This document shows, one piece after another, positions 7,531-15,108 of a stretch of 22,473 nt of DNA. Below the pieces are notes generated by a model. The model did no database searches. It saw nothing but the letters and a program-made list of their open reading frames with translations, and was not told the DNA's origin. Positions within the stretch are counted from its first letter, which is position 1. Each line of letters starts with the position of its first letter. A program made the position numbers and the translations under genes. Location: NCBI GenBank assembly GCA_041589565.1, contig JBFHVL010000029.1:1-22473 (forward strand). Reading direction: 5' to 3'. Origin of the DNA: Pleionea sp041589565 (GTDB lineage Bacteria; Pseudomonadota; Gammaproteobacteria; Enterobacterales; Kangiellaceae).

Positions 7531-9450
7531 ATGCGAATTGTTTCTCGCACTTCTTATTTTTTTAAATCACTGGCCATTTGTTACTTCGCTGGTTCGTTGG
7601 CGATCGCAGAAGACAATAACGATTCGGCAGCGATCGTATCGCTTAATTCAAACGAAAAAATTAAGCTGAAGGAGCTCGCATTTGGTGAGCTGCTGTATGA
7701 CTACTATCAGGAAAACTACTTTTCCGCTTTAACGCGTCTGGATGTCGCCGAATATAAAAATGAAGTCGTTGAGCATCAGCATCATTTGCAGTTGTTACGT
7801 GGTGTGATGTATTTAAGCTACGGTATGCTCAATTCGGCAGAGCAAATTTTTACTCAACTATTATCTGAGCAGTCTCAAGATGAAAAACTGGCGCAAGTTC
7901 GTTTTTATCTGGCCAAAACGCACTATTTGAATGGACAATTTGCACAGGCTGAACGCCACTTGCAACAAGCCGGCTCATTTTTGCCTCAAAGCTTAACCGA
8001 TGAGTCCTTACTAATTCGATCGCAGATGGCCTTTGAGAGGGGCGAGTTTGAGCTCGCTCAGCAGCTGTTGCAACAGGTTTCACCAAGTTCTACTCAAGGA
8101 CAATTTGCGCAATTTAATCTTGCTGTATTCTTGTTGCAGCAAGACAAGGTGACAGAAGCCATTTCATTATTTGAACGACTCTATCCTAACGAACATTCTA
8201 GTGATGTTGAACGCAGCTTATATGACCGAGCAAATTTGGCTTTGGGCTATTACTTTCTGGAAAAAAAAGAGTTTGAACAAGCAAGAACACACTTACTCAA
8301 CGTGCGTCTCAATAGTGTGTTCAGTAATCGAGCCTTACTTTCTCTAGGGTGGGCCTATTACGAAAACGAGGTGGAAGATAAAGCGATTGGCTACTGGCAG
8401 GAACTGAGTCAAAGTGATGCCCGTGACCCAGCCGTACAAGAAGCGGCAATGGCGTTAGCTTTTGCCTACTACAAACGAGGAGCAAAAAAAGAAGCCTTAG
8501 AAGCATTTGTGACTGCGGCTGCCATGTTTGGTGAACAGTTAACCTTAATTGATACAGCAAAAAATGATTTGAAAGCTGATTTATTCCAGCAGTGGCTGGA
8601 CAGTCGAGGGTTATTTGGTGACAAAATTTTTGACCGTTGGGCCGCTGGTGATGTACCAGTCACTGGACATGCCATTGAGTATTACTTGCAGGAAGTGGTG
8701 GCGACAAATGAGTTTAATCAGTATTTCCATCGCTTTCAGGAAATGTCGCATTTAAATACCGTGCTAGAGCGTTGGAAACGCCAACTGCCGGTATTTGAAC
8801 AAATGTTGGCAAACCACCGCTTGCGTTATGAAAAAGTTCAGCCTCAAGTAGCGCAAAAAACTCAGCTTATGTTAAGTGAGGATTACGCAAAAAAAATCAG
8901 AACTCTGGCCGATGAAGCCTCTCAACGACTTGATAATAACGATTTGTGGGTGCTGGCCAACGAAGAAGAGCTGGAGTACTACAACGATTTAATGCGAATT
9001 AAATCGGTTATGGACCAAATACCAACCGATCAATTTGATCTAGAAGAACAGCGCGAGCAGTGGCGACGAGCATATGGCGCATTAATGTGGAAAATGGCGG
9101 TTAGTTATGGCCCAAAAAGTCATCGAGTAAAAACCCAGATCAAAGAAGCACAACAGGCGATTGAAGCGCTGAATGCACAAAGTGCAAGTATGGCAACTGC
9201 AGATACTAAAGCGGCAACTCGATTTTTAAATTACGACCAAAGAATAGAGACCCTGCAACAACGTATCGTATCTTTACAACTATCAATTGAACAAAATCGC
9301 CAAGTTGCTCGTCAAGCCATGGAGCAAGTTTTGGTTGAAAAATTAAACAAGCGTAAACAGGAAATTGACTTTTTATTGGCGCAAACAGAATTATCAATTG
9401 CTAAAATTCAGGACGAAGCCATTAGTCGTTTATTGGAGAGTCGCGAATGA
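7531..9450 (+). CDS. Exported tetratricopeptide-repeat protein with C-terminal coiled coil
   Basis: A 639-residue periplasmic protein. Residues ~1-26 form a signal peptide (basic start, then S-L-A-I-C-Y-F-A-G-S-L-A-I-A). From about 50 to 330 there are repeated TPR-like helix pairs, for example Y-F-S-A-L-T-R-L, A-R-T-H-L-L-N-V-R-L and S-L-G-W-A-Y-Y-E-N. From about 390 the chain turns highly charged and helical with heptad character, strongest at 540-639 (L-Q-Q-R-I-V-S-L-Q-L-S-I-E-Q-N-R), which looks like a coiled coil. AAGG eight bases before the ATG at 7531 supports the start. The stop overlaps the next gene's ATG as ATGA. It probably acts as a periplasmic scaffold in the envelope complex, in the manner of Glt TPR proteins; this assignment is by context. 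Confidence 0.85.
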   Translation: MRIVSRTSYFFKSLAICYFAGSLAIAEDNNDSAAIVSLNSNEKIKLKELAFGELLYDYYQENYFSALTRLDVAEYKNEVVEHQHHLQLLRGVMYLSYGMLNSAEQIFTQLLSEQSQDEKLAQVRFYLAKTHYLNGQFAQAERHLQQAGSFLPQSLTDESLLIRSQMAFERGEFELAQQLLQQVSPSSTQGQFAQFNLAVFLLQQDKVTEAISLFERLYPNEHSSDVERSLYDRANLALGYYFLEKKEFEQARTHLLNVRLNSVFSNRALLSLGWAYYENEVEDKAIGYWQELSQSDARDPAVQEAAMALAFAYYKRGAKKEALEAFVTAAAMFGEQLTLIDTAKNDLKADLFQQWLDSRGLFGDKIFDRWAAGDVPVTGHAIEYYLQEVVATNEFNQYFHRFQEMSHLNTVLERWKRQLPVFEQMLANHRLRYEKVQPQVAQKTQLMLSEDYAKKIRTLADEASQRLDNNDLWVLANEEELEYYNDLMRIKSVMDQIPTDQFDLEEQREQWRRAYGALMWKMAVSYGPKSHRVKTQIKEAQQAIEALNAQSASMATADTKAATRFLNYDQRIETLQQRIVSLQLSIEQNRQVARQAMEQVLVEKLNKRKQEIDFLLAQTELSIAKIQDEAISRLLESRE

Positions 9451-12287
9451 TTCGATTACTCCATTGCTTCGTTATCATATCATTATTATTCGGCTGCAGT
9501 TTTCTTGGTCCCAAGCAACTTAATCGAATTCCACTTGAACAGTTAGAGCCAACCGTTCGATTCGTTGACCAAAAGCAAGTTCAGGTTCCTGAGTCCAATA
9601 TCGAGCAGGTCGATGCTGATCAGGTGGTCAACTCTTATCTAAGACTAATGCAGTCACCCCATCCTGAAGTGCGTCGTCAGGCCACTCGACGTCTTGCTGA
9701 CTTAAATATGCGATTGGCTGAGGCTAAGAATGCAGAACTGGCCGATGGTAAGGTTGAAACAGAAATGCCTAAGGCGATTCGTGAGGCGAGTTATGCGAAG
9801 GCAGCAGAACTGTATCAACAAGTAATCAGCGAGTTTCCTAAGCAGGCTGATGATGCCAGTATTCGTTATCAACTTGCACGGGCTTTGGCGCTTGAAGGTA
9901 AAAGTGAAGAGTCCTTACAGCAGATGGATAATTTAGTTGCAGAGCATAATGAGTCACCAGAGATGGTTGAGGTGCAGTTTCGACGTGGTGAAGCTTACTT
10001 TTTGCGAAAAGAATATCGTTTGGCCGCTTCAGCTTATCAGCGCGTCATAGAACAAGGAAGTGATACGGACTTTTATGACAAAGCCCTTTATAAGAATGGT
10101 TGGTCGCTATTTAAAGTGGTTGATTATACAGCCGCATTGGAAAACTTTTTTCCGTTACTTGAACGATTAAAGGCAGGCGATAAAGCTAACGCCAGTATTC
10201 AGGGCGTTATGATTGACTTAATTAAAGATACGCAAAGAGCAATTTCCTTATCTTTTTACCATTTAGAAGGGCCTCGATCCATTAAAGAGTATTTTGCAAA
10301 ACATGGAAACAAAGAATACTCACATGAGATCTATGATAATTTGGCGAACCTCTATTTGACGCAAGAACGGTTTCAAGATGCAGCCAATACCTACTTGGTG
10401 TTTGTTGAGCAAGAGCCGATGCATCATGAAGCTGCGAAGTTTCAATTAAAAGTAGTACAAACCTACATCGATGGTGGCTTTCCTTCATTGGTACTGCCCG
10501 CAAAAGAAACTTTCCTTAGCAAGTTTGGAGTTAAAAGCCAATACTGGAGTTCAGCTGATGATAGTTTAAAGCAAGAGCTAAAACCTCATGTTATTACTAA
10601 TCTCGAGGAGGTCTCAAGTCATTATCACGCGCAAGCACAAGCCAATAAAAACAGAGTAAGCTACTTGGTAGCGGCACAATGGTACAGTCATTTTCTCGAC
10701 CTGTTACCTGAAGAAAAAGACGTGGCTCCTTACCATTTTTTAATGGCCGAAGCGTTGTTTGATGCTGGCGATTATCAAAAAGCGATAGAGGCTTTCGATA
10801 TAATTGCCTATCAATATAAGACCTTTGAAAGGCGAGAACAGGCGGCTTACAACATTTTGGTAGCTTATCAACAACTGCTGGAGCAGGCAGATAAGACAAA
10901 TAAACAAGCTGTTCAAAACTATCATGAGCAGTCGATAAATTACAGTTTACTGTTTGCAGAGTTCTTTCCTAACTCGAATCGTGCAGCTGAATTGTTGTTA
11001 CGCTCTGCAGAACAGCTCATAGTATTCAAACGGTTGCCGGAGGCCATACAAACGTCAGAAAAGATATTGGTATTGCCTGCAGCGAAAACCAAGGTACAAA
11101 CTGATCGAGCTAAAGTGATAATCGCCAATGGTTACTTCGATTTAAATCAGTACCCTAAAGCAGAAGTTGCGATCACTCAAGTGTTAACCGAAGTGTCATT
11201 AAATGCTAATGAAGTTAAAGAGTTTAGAGAACGCCGGGCGCAGGCGATTTATCAACAGGCAGAGGTGTTGAAATCTGCAGGTGAAACGGAAAAAGCAATC
11301 GCCGAGTATCAGCGTATGATAATGGTTGAACCAAACGCTTCCATACGTCCTAATGCCGAAATTGATGCTGCCGTTTTGTTGATGAAGCTGGAAAATTGGC
11401 GCGAAGCGCAAATTGCTCTCGAAGGCTTTAGAGGACGTTATGCTAGTCATCCTTTAGCTGAAGGGCTGGATGAGCGGCTGGCTCTGGTTTACGAAAAACA
11501 GGAGTTGTGGGCCAGTGCTGCCCAGGCCTATGAACGTATTGGCAAGCAAACCAAAAATCCCGATAAAGCCAGAGATATACAATGGTATGTGGCTGAGCTT
11601 TATTTAAAAGCGAAAAGTACACAGTCGGCGATTGATGCTTTTAAGAATTACGTTTGGACTTACCCGGAGCCCTTCCTGCAATCGGTGGAAGCGCAAGCAA
11701 AGTTGGTTGAATTGTATGAAGAATTTGGTGACTCTGAAAAACGAGACTTTTGGCGCAATAAAATTATCGCCAGCTACCGTAGCGGAGGCAGCAATAATAA
11801 CGACCGAACGCGTTATCTGGCCGCCAAGTCTGCATTCGAATTAGCAGAGCCTTTGTATCAGGAGTTTCAGTCGATTCGATTAACGTTACCCTTGGCAAAG
11901 TCTTTGAAGAAAAAGCGAGCAGTAATGGATAAAGCGCTAGCTGAGTATGGACAAATTGCCAAATACAAAGTTGCTGAATTTACAACTGCCAGCACTCATC
12001 GTGTGGGACAACTTTATTTAGTTTTAGCTAAAGATATCATGAACTCCGAGCGACCAAAGGGAATGGATGAAGACGAGTTGGAAGAGTACAACTACTTAAT
12101 TGAAGATCAAGCCTTCCCCATAGAAGAGAAAGCTATTGAAATCTTTGCTTCAAATACTGGGCGAGTTTTGCAAGATCTCTACGATGAGTGGATTAAAAAA
12201 TCTTTTGCTGAGCTGGCCAAGTTACAACCTGCACGATACGACAAACAAGAGGTTGTTGAAAGCTGGTTTGGAGGTGAAGTCGAGTGA
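9447..12287 (+). CDS. Large TPR lipoprotein (GltE-like by architecture)
   Basis: A 946-residue protein that begins with a lipoprotein signal: hydrophobic V-I-I-S-L-L-F-G-C, with lipobox L-F-G-C at Cys17 followed by Ser, predicting outer-membrane sorting. Nearly the whole mature chain is made of TPR-like helical repeats, for example A-A-E-L-Y-Q-Q-V-I-S-E-F-P, Y-R-L-A-A-S-A-Y-Q-R-V, A-I-E-A-F-D-I-I-A-Y-Q and A-I-A-E-Y-Q-R-M-I. The last ~150 residues are different and Tyr/Glu-rich. It is the largest gene of the operon and is coupled at both ends by 4-base overlaps (ATGA upstream, GTGA downstream). Its size and lipid anchor recall the TPR lipoprotein GltE of the Myxococcus gliding machinery, though I claim similarity of architecture only. 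It is a likely outer-membrane receptor or scaffold for the inner-membrane motor. Confidence 0.85.
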   Translation: MIRLLHCFVIISLLFGCSFLGPKQLNRIPLEQLEPTVRFVDQKQVQVPESNIEQVDADQVVNSYLRLMQSPHPEVRRQATRRLADLNMRLAEAKNAELADGKVETEMPKAIREASYAKAAELYQQVISEFPKQADDASIRYQLARALALEGKSEESLQQMDNLVAEHNESPEMVEVQFRRGEAYFLRKEYRLAASAYQRVIEQGSDTDFYDKALYKNGWSLFKVVDYTAALENFFPLLERLKAGDKANASIQGVMIDLIKDTQRAISLSFYHLEGPRSIKEYFAKHGNKEYSHEIYDNLANLYLTQERFQDAANTYLVFVEQEPMHHEAAKFQLKVVQTYIDGGFPSLVLPAKETFLSKFGVKSQYWSSADDSLKQELKPHVITNLEEVSSHYHAQAQANKNRVSYLVAAQWYSHFLDLLPEEKDVAPYHFLMAEALFDAGDYQKAIEAFDIIAYQYKTFERREQAAYNILVAYQQLLEQADKTNKQAVQNYHEQSINYSLLFAEFFPNSNRAAELLLRSAEQLIVFKRLPEAIQTSEKILVLPAAKTKVQTDRAKVIIANGYFDLNQYPKAEVAITQVLTEVSLNANEVKEFRERRAQAIYQQAEVLKSAGETEKAIAEYQRMIMVEPNASIRPNAEIDAAVLLMKLENWREAQIALEGFRGRYASHPLAEGLDERLALVYEKQELWASAAQAYERIGKQTKNPDKARDIQWYVAELYLKAKSTQSAIDAFKNYVWTYPEPFLQSVEAQAKLVELYEEFGDSEKRDFWRNKIIASYRSGGSNNNDRTRYLAAKSAFELAEPLYQEFQSIRLTLPLAKSLKKKRAVMDKALAEYGQIAKYKVAEFTTASTHRVGQLYLVLAKDIMNSERPKGMDEDELEEYNYLIEDQAFPIEEKAIEIFASNTGRVLQDLYDEWIKKSFAELAKLQPARYDKQEVVESWFGGEVE

Positions 12288-12901
12288 AAATATTAACTTT
12301 TGCGCTGCTATCCTTGTTATTAATTGGTTGTAGCAGTCTGTCAAAAAAATCAGTAGAAGAGGCACCCGCGGGAGATGAGTTGATCAATGTTCCCGCTACG
12401 TTTAAAGAAGAACTGCCTGATGAGCTGAATCAGCTATTAGCTCGAGCAAAGTCTTTGGTTGATAATAAGCAACTTGAAGAAGCCGATCGACTGTTGGAAC
12501 AAGGCAAAGTTAAGTTTCCATCTTATCCTCACCTTGATCTTAATCGCGCGCTTACAGCGTTGAAGCAAAATGATTATAATCAAGCTCAGTCGCACATTGA
12601 CGCTGCATTAGCCACAAGAGCCGGTTATCCTCCGGCTCATAATTTACGCGGCGTTGTTTATCGTTTAAGTGGTGACTTTCAGGATGCGAAGAGAGCTTAT
12701 CAGCAAGCCATCGAAATTGCGCCTAACTATACAAATGCGTACCTAAATTTGGGAATATTGGCCGATCTTTATCTCCAGGAATTTGTATTGGCTCTGTCTG
12801 CATTTGAGCAATATCTAACTTTAGTACCCGAAGATACAAAAGTTAAAAACTGGGTGGTTGACTTGAAAAGACGAATGCCAGAGTCAGGAGAATCGCAATG
12901 A
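12284..12901 (+). CDS. Small TPR lipoprotein
   Basis: A 205-residue lipoprotein. The start is a GTG that overlaps the previous stop (GTGA), with GGAGG (12270-12274) nine bases before it. The signal is short and classical (M-K-I-L-T-F-A-L-L-S-L-L-L-I-G-C), with lipobox L-I-G-C at Cys16 followed by Ser-Ser, which predicts the outer membrane. Residues ~55-195 contain three or four TPR units, including A-H-N-L-R-G-V-V-Y-R-L-S-G-D-F and A-Y-L-N-L-G-I-L-A-D-L. Its size and form recall the pilotin-like TPR lipoproteins (PilF/PilW), but the context is the ExbB/ExbD operon rather than pilus genes. The stop overlaps the next ATG. A role assembling or anchoring the larger TPR proteins is inferred. Confidence 0.85.
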   Translation: MKILTFALLSLLLIGCSSLSKKSVEEAPAGDELINVPATFKEELPDELNQLLARAKSLVDNKQLEEADRLLEQGKVKFPSYPHLDLNRALTALKQNDYNQAQSHIDAALATRAGYPPAHNLRGVVYRLSGDFQDAKRAYQQAIEIAPNYTNAYLNLGILADLYLQEFVLALSAFEQYLTLVPEDTKVKNWVVDLKRRMPESGESQ

Positions 12902-13197
12902 AATACCTGTTAGCTGCAATACTATTTTTGGTTGTTGATGCTTATGCACAGGAGCAATCGGAGGAAGTAACAACTTTGGTAAAAGACCCCCAGCTTGGCC
13001 TTACAATTAAAGGCAATCAGGAGTTGCCGAATGTGTTGTATATCGTTCCATGGAAGAAAGGGCCTAGAAACGAAATTTCACCCATTCAAGGTCGAATTGT
13101 TGACGAAGTTTATGGGCCAGTGGAAAGTCACGTGTTTAAGCGCCGGGTCAATTTGTACCGACAGCTGGTTCCAAAAGTAAACAACCCCGAAAAGTGA
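12898..13197 (+). CDS. Small exported protein of unknown function
   Basis: A 99-residue protein with a signal peptide (M-K-Y-L-L-A-A-I-L-F-L-V-V-D-A-Y-A, cleavage about residue 17) and an ~80-residue mature part without Cys. AGGAG seven bases before the ATG and the ATGA overlap with the preceding TPR lipoprotein support it as a real gene. The mature chain has a segment rich in Pro, Trp and basic residues (V-P-W-K-K-G-P-R-N) and then D-E-V-Y-G-P-V, F-K-R-R-V-N-L-Y. I recognise no family. Its place between the TPR lipoproteins and the stator genes suggests a periplasmic accessory subunit. A 99-base gap then precedes exbB, the largest gap in the operon. Confidence 0.75.
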   Translation: MKYLLAAILFLVVDAYAQEQSEEVTTLVKDPQLGLTIKGNQELPNVLYIVPWKKGPRNEISPIQGRIVDEVYGPVESHVFKRRVNLYRQLVPKVNNPEK

Positions 13198-13296
13198 CCA
13201 TTATCTCAATTCGGGAGGTTCAATATAACAATGTATCAAGCATCGGTTATACTTTGGTGTTTATAGTTTTACAAACAGTAGAAACGGAGAATTAAC
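13198..13296 (+). promoter_or_regulatory. Intra-operon gap before exbB, possible internal promoter
   Basis: This is the only sizeable gap within the nine-gene unit. TATACT (13248-13253) resembles a -10 hexamer, with a weak ATAACA at 17-base spacing. A GGGAGG (13213-13218) precedes an 11-codon open frame (13231-13266) that is probably not a gene. The stator half of the operon may therefore have its own promoter, allowing separate dosing from the TPR half. No terminator hairpin is seen here. Confidence 0.3.
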
Positions 13297-14049
13297 ATGA
13301 CGGGGTTGGCTTTTTTTGCGCTCACTCAAAGCGTTACTAGCGCAGCGCCAGCGCAAGACAAAGGTTTTATCATGACTGTTGTCGAATTCTTTCAGGAAGG
13401 TGGTGCATTTATGTATCCCATCTTGATTGTAATGGCGCTCGGAATTGCTATCGCGATTGAGCGATATGTCTATCTACAATTGGTAAAAACCAAAAATCAG
13501 TTGGTTTGGCGAAAGGTTCTTCCCATCTTGAATAAGGGAGATTATCGACAGGCGCTGAATGTCGCTTCTAATTCCAATGCCGCTTTAGGTCGTATTCTTG
13601 CCTATGGTTTAACTAAATTAAGCCAAGGGCGTCGTCACGATGACCTCGAAATGGCTATGGAAGAGGGGTTGATGGAAATTATGCCCCGACTTGAAAAGCG
13701 TACTCAGTATCTTGCTACCTTTGCCAATATCGCGACTTTATTAGGTCTCTTGGGAACCATTCTGGGGCTTATCAACGCCTTTACTGCGGTTGCTAATGTT
13801 GATCCTGCAGAAAAAGCTAATTTGCTTTCTGCGAGTATTTCGGTCGCTATGAATACCACGGCCTTTGGATTGATGGCAGCGATTCCTTTACTGTTGGCAT
13901 TTACCTTTTTACAGACCAAGACCACCGAGATCATTGATAGTCTTGAAATGGCATCGGTGAAATTTGTAAATGTTATTCGTTCGGCAGCGCCTGCTGAAAG
14001 TCAGCAGAAACGTGCTACCGCAAAAACTGCGGTTCGTCCTCAAGCATAA
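13297..14049 (+). CDS. exbB: ExbB/TolQ/MotA-family proton-channel stator protein
   Basis: A 250-residue inner-membrane protein that, as a pentamer around ExbD, forms a proton-driven motor. Three membrane helices are visible: residues ~40-59 (P-I-L-I-V-M-A-L-G-I-A-I-A-I), ~140-165 (F-A-N-I-A-T-L-L-G-L-L-G-T-I-L-G-L) and ~178-205 (S-V-A-M-N-T-T-A-F-G-L-M-A-A-I-P-L-L). L-L-G-L-L-G-T-I-x-G-x-I-x-A-F and the Thr pair in N-T-T-A-F-G are family signatures. The start at 13297 has GGAG seven bases upstream. A second ATG at 13372 (residue 26) also has AAGG at seven bases and would give the standard ExbB N-terminus, so the first 25 residues (hydrophobic, ending A-A-P-A) may be a leader or may not be translated. 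exbD genes follow at 12 and 0 bases. Confidence 0.93.
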   Translation: MTGLAFFALTQSVTSAAPAQDKGFIMTVVEFFQEGGAFMYPILIVMALGIAIAIERYVYLQLVKTKNQLVWRKVLPILNKGDYRQALNVASNSNAALGRILAYGLTKLSQGRRHDDLEMAMEEGLMEIMPRLEKRTQYLATFANIATLLGLLGTILGLINAFTAVANVDPAEKANLLSASISVAMNTTAFGLMAAIPLLLAFTFLQTKTTEIIDSLEMASVKFVNVIRSAAPAESQQKRATAKTAVRPQA

Positions 14050-14061
14050 CGGAGCAGCACT

Positions 14062-14598
14062 ATGTGGCAACGTCGGGCAAAACGTTCCAGAGAAGTTAAC
14101 GCCGAATTAAATATCACGGCCTTTATGAATTTAATGGTGGTGTTAGTTCCGTTTCTACTGATCACGGCGGTTTTTTCTCAGGTTTCCATTCTTAATTTGA
14201 ATTTGCCCGGAACTGGTGCTCCCCCAACTCAGGCCGATGAGCCTGCAAAAGCACTCGAAGTGATTGTTCGCGCTGATCGTCTTGAAATCGCTGAGCGAGC
14301 CACCGGAGGATTCTTTACCATCGAAAATACTCAGCAAGGTTATGACTTTGAAAAGTTAAACACCTCGCTACAAAGTCTTAAAGCTTCACCTGATTTTGCA
14401 GATGAAACAGCTATAACTTTATTGTTAGAAGAAAATATTGAGTACGATGTTCTCATTCAGACAATGGACGCTGTTCGACTTATGAAGCAGGAGGAGGAGT
14501 CTGCCAGCGAAAAGACCATTGTTTATGGTGAGCTGTTTCCCGATATTTCAATCGGTAGTGCGCCTCCCGCTTATGATAAGCCTCAGGAGGGAAAGTAA
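14062..14598 (+). CDS. exbD: ExbD-family protein 1, with Asn in place of the proton-carrying Asp
   Basis: A 178-residue protein with the ExbD layout: a short basic cytoplasmic N-terminus (residues 1-16, W-Q-R-R-A-K-R-S-R), one membrane helix (~17-40) and a periplasmic domain. The helix reads N-I-T-A-F-M-N-L-M-V-V-L-V-P-F-L-L-I-T-A. In ordinary ExbD/TolR the matching motif is N-x-T-P-x-x-D-x-x-x-x-L, and the Asp is required for proton transfer. Here residue 23 is Asn (codon AAT at 14128-14130), and the preceding Pro is Ala. The periplasmic part begins with L-N-L-N-L-P-G, as usual for the family. GGAG seven bases before the ATG supports the start. It is followed with no gap by a second ExbD, so the two probably form a heterodimer inside the ExbB ring; this is inference. 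Confidence 0.9.
   Translation: MWQRRAKRSREVNAELNITAFMNLMVVLVPFLLITAVFSQVSILNLNLPGTGAPPTQADEPAKALEVIVRADRLEIAERATGGFFTIENTQQGYDFEKLNTSLQSLKASPDFADETAITLLLEENIEYDVLIQTMDAVRLMKQEEESASEKTIVYGELFPDISIGSAPPAYDKPQEGK
14585..14590 (+). promoter_or_regulatory. Perfect ribosome-binding site before the GTG-started second ExbD
   Basis: AGGAGG ends eight bases before the GTG at 14599. It lies in the last codons of the first ExbD gene, whose TAA directly abuts the GTG. The strong site decides in favour of the GTG start and compensates for the weaker codon. Confidence 0.8.
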
Positions 14599-15108
14599 GT
14601 GAAACTTTCTAACCGGGCAAAACGAATGGAACGACACCACAAACGTTTTGGCAAAGGTGGCTTACATCTTGTCTCTTTAATGGACATCTTCACTATCTTG
14701 GTATTTTTCCTGCTGGTTAACTCGTCTACGGTAGAGCAGTTACCTTCAACCAAAGCGGTTAAACTGCCGGAGTCTTCTTCGGAGCGACTACCAGAAGAAA
14801 CTTTACTCATTATGGTTAACAACAATGATCTTATAGTTCAAGGACGTCGCGTAGCGAAAGCTTCCGATGTAATGGAGAGTGATGAGAATATTATTCCCGG
14901 ACTTCGCAAGGAACTTGAGTTTCAGTTACAGCAACGTTTGGGGATTAGTGCGACTCCTCAGGAGCCGGGTGATGTGACCATCATGGGCGACAAAGAGATT
15001 CCATACAAGCTGCTTAAACGAATTTTGTACACTTTAAGTGAATCGAATTATAAAAATATCTCTTTGGCCGTGGTGAAAAAGTCAGAAAAAGAAGAGGCTG
15101 CGAATTGA
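14599..15108 (+). CDS. exbD: ExbD-family protein 2, with the catalytic Asp
   Basis: A 169-residue protein with a basic N-terminus (residues 1-20, many Lys/Arg/His) and one membrane helix (~22-42, H-L-V-S-L-M-D-I-F-T-I-L-V-F-F-L-L-V-N). Asp29 (codon GAC, 14683-14685) sits where the proton-carrying residue of ExbD/TolR lies, so this paralogue is predicted to be the active proton relay. The periplasmic domain follows, with L-P-S-T-K-A-V-K-L-P-E and a C-terminal segment of ExbD type (I-P-Y-K-L-L-K-R-I-L-Y-T-L-S-E-S-N-Y). Start is GTG directly after the previous stop; its stop overlaps the TTG of the next gene by four bases. Two ExbD genes beside one ExbB gene is also the Agl arrangement in Myxococcus. 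Confidence 0.9.
   Translation: MKLSNRAKRMERHHKRFGKGGLHLVSLMDIFTILVFFLLVNSSTVEQLPSTKAVKLPESSSERLPEETLLIMVNNNDLIVQGRRVAKASDVMESDENIIPGLRKELEFQLQQRLGISATPQEPGDVTIMGDKEIPYKLLKRILYTLSESNYKNISLAVVKKSEKEEAAN

Noticed and set aside
13231..13266. 11-codon frame after GGGAGG before exbB
   Set aside because: Spacing from the GGGAGG is 12 bases and the peptide shows no leader or attenuator pattern, so there is no support for a gene.
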